Source: Amaricoccus sp.
GTDB lineage: Bacteria > Pseudomonadota > Alphaproteobacteria > Rhodobacterales > Rhodobacteraceae
DNA: 36,956 bases
NCBI RefSeq assembly: GCF_017993425.1
Contig: NZ_JAGOMQ010000036.1
Coordinates: 1-36,956, forward strand
Direction: 5' to 3'
The position numbers were made by a program, and so were the translations under genes. The notes beneath the pieces are model-generated. The model saw only the letters and a program-made list of their open reading frames with translations, was not told where the DNA came from and made no database searches. Shown piece after piece: positions 36,879 to 36,956 of this stretch. Numbering within the stretch: the stretch's first letter is position 1; the number at the start of each line of letters is the position of its first letter.

Positions 36879-36956
36879 CGACCGAAGCGGGCTCTGCCCG
36901 CGATGCTGCGGCGCGACAAGCGAAAGCAAGGCTTTCGCCGCGCCGACGGCTGGAGC
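36879..36956 (+). repeat. Interspersed repeat, copy D (cut by the window end)
   Basis: Direct repeat of 36536-36612 with a few changes (GGGCTCTGCCCGCGATGCTG in place of GGGCTTGCCCGCGAGGCCCG). It ends at GACGGCTGGAGC, exactly where the window stops; in copy C the CGCGTTGGCGCG block follows at this point. Confidence 0.7.

Larger units (their letters stand above)
36451..36956. other. Non-coding region rich in palindromes and repeats
   Basis: 506 bp after the TauE/SafE gene hold no convincing gene. They contain a 19-bp palindrome (36458-36476), a 50-bp near-palindrome (36794-36843), a GACGGATTTG hairpin (36722-36749) and two direct copies of a 77-bp repeat (36536-36612 and 36879-36956), the second reaching the window edge. 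Confidence 0.7.

Noticed and set aside
36458-36956. CRISPR array at the right edge
   Set aside because: Repeats are few, irregularly spaced, palindromic and longer than CRISPR repeats, with no uniform spacers and no cas genes.

Overview
The window is a very GC-rich (about 70% or more) chromosomal stretch packed with co-directional, often start/stop-overlapping genes. The rhizobial-type rhamnose locus, PepT-type ABC importer, DeoR/GlpR regulators and an enolase next to a ThiE-like gene point to an alphaproteobacterium, probably Rhodobacterales or a relative; the genus cannot be named from the sequence. Almost everything is dedicated to importing and degrading small phosphorylated or carbohydrate-like compounds, plus one housekeeping gene (enolase).

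Layout. 1-740: degraded end of a probable IS21-type element, a 5'-truncated NotI-family restriction endonuclease remnant and an interspersed palindromic repeat. 742-14540: two divergent transcription units around a DeoR-family regulator (9490-10320). Leftward run the solute-binding protein, two permeases and two ATPases of a PepT-type importer, then a HAD hydrolase and a phosphonate monoester hydrolase-like sulfatase-fold enzyme. Rightward run a GlpA-like FAD oxidoreductase with a BFD-type iron-sulfur tail, a partner NAD/FAD oxidoreductase and a GlpK-like FGGY kinase. Copies of a TGACT-N4-GGTCR operator sit at both ends of the regulator gene, so both arms look like one regulon. 14537-20677: a second set with a XylB-like kinase, a TIM-barrel protein of unknown function, sn-glycerol-1-phosphate dehydrogenase, a DeoR regulator and a FucA-type aldolase, plus a divergent HAD hydrolase; TGTTG-N6-CAACA operators mark two of its promoters. 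20761-22672: ThiE-like protein and enolase. 22752-33678: a rhizobial-type L-rhamnose locus, rhaRSTPQK leftward and rhaD, rhaI rightward from a shared palindromic promoter; rhaU is missing. 33962-36450: TerC-family protein, PaaG-like enoyl-CoA hydratase and a TauE/SafE permease. 36451-36956: non-coding, filled with palindromes and two copies of the interspersed repeat.

The most unusual features are four 'bridge' mini-ORFs (29, 56, 45 and 81 codons) lying between neighbouring operon genes. Each begins within the stop codon of the gene upstream and ends within the start codon of the gene downstream. Two of them were created by tandem duplications across a gene junction, so they encode the N-terminus of the downstream protein fused to the C-terminus of the upstream one. 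A second candidate for something new is the combination of phosphonate/phosphodiester hydrolase, importer, GlpA/GlpK-like enzymes and HAD hydrolase under one regulator, next to a separate glycerol-1-phosphate dehydrogenase cluster. Together they suggest catabolism of an uncharacterised glycerol-phosphate-type or polyol-type substrate; the substrate assignment is inference.
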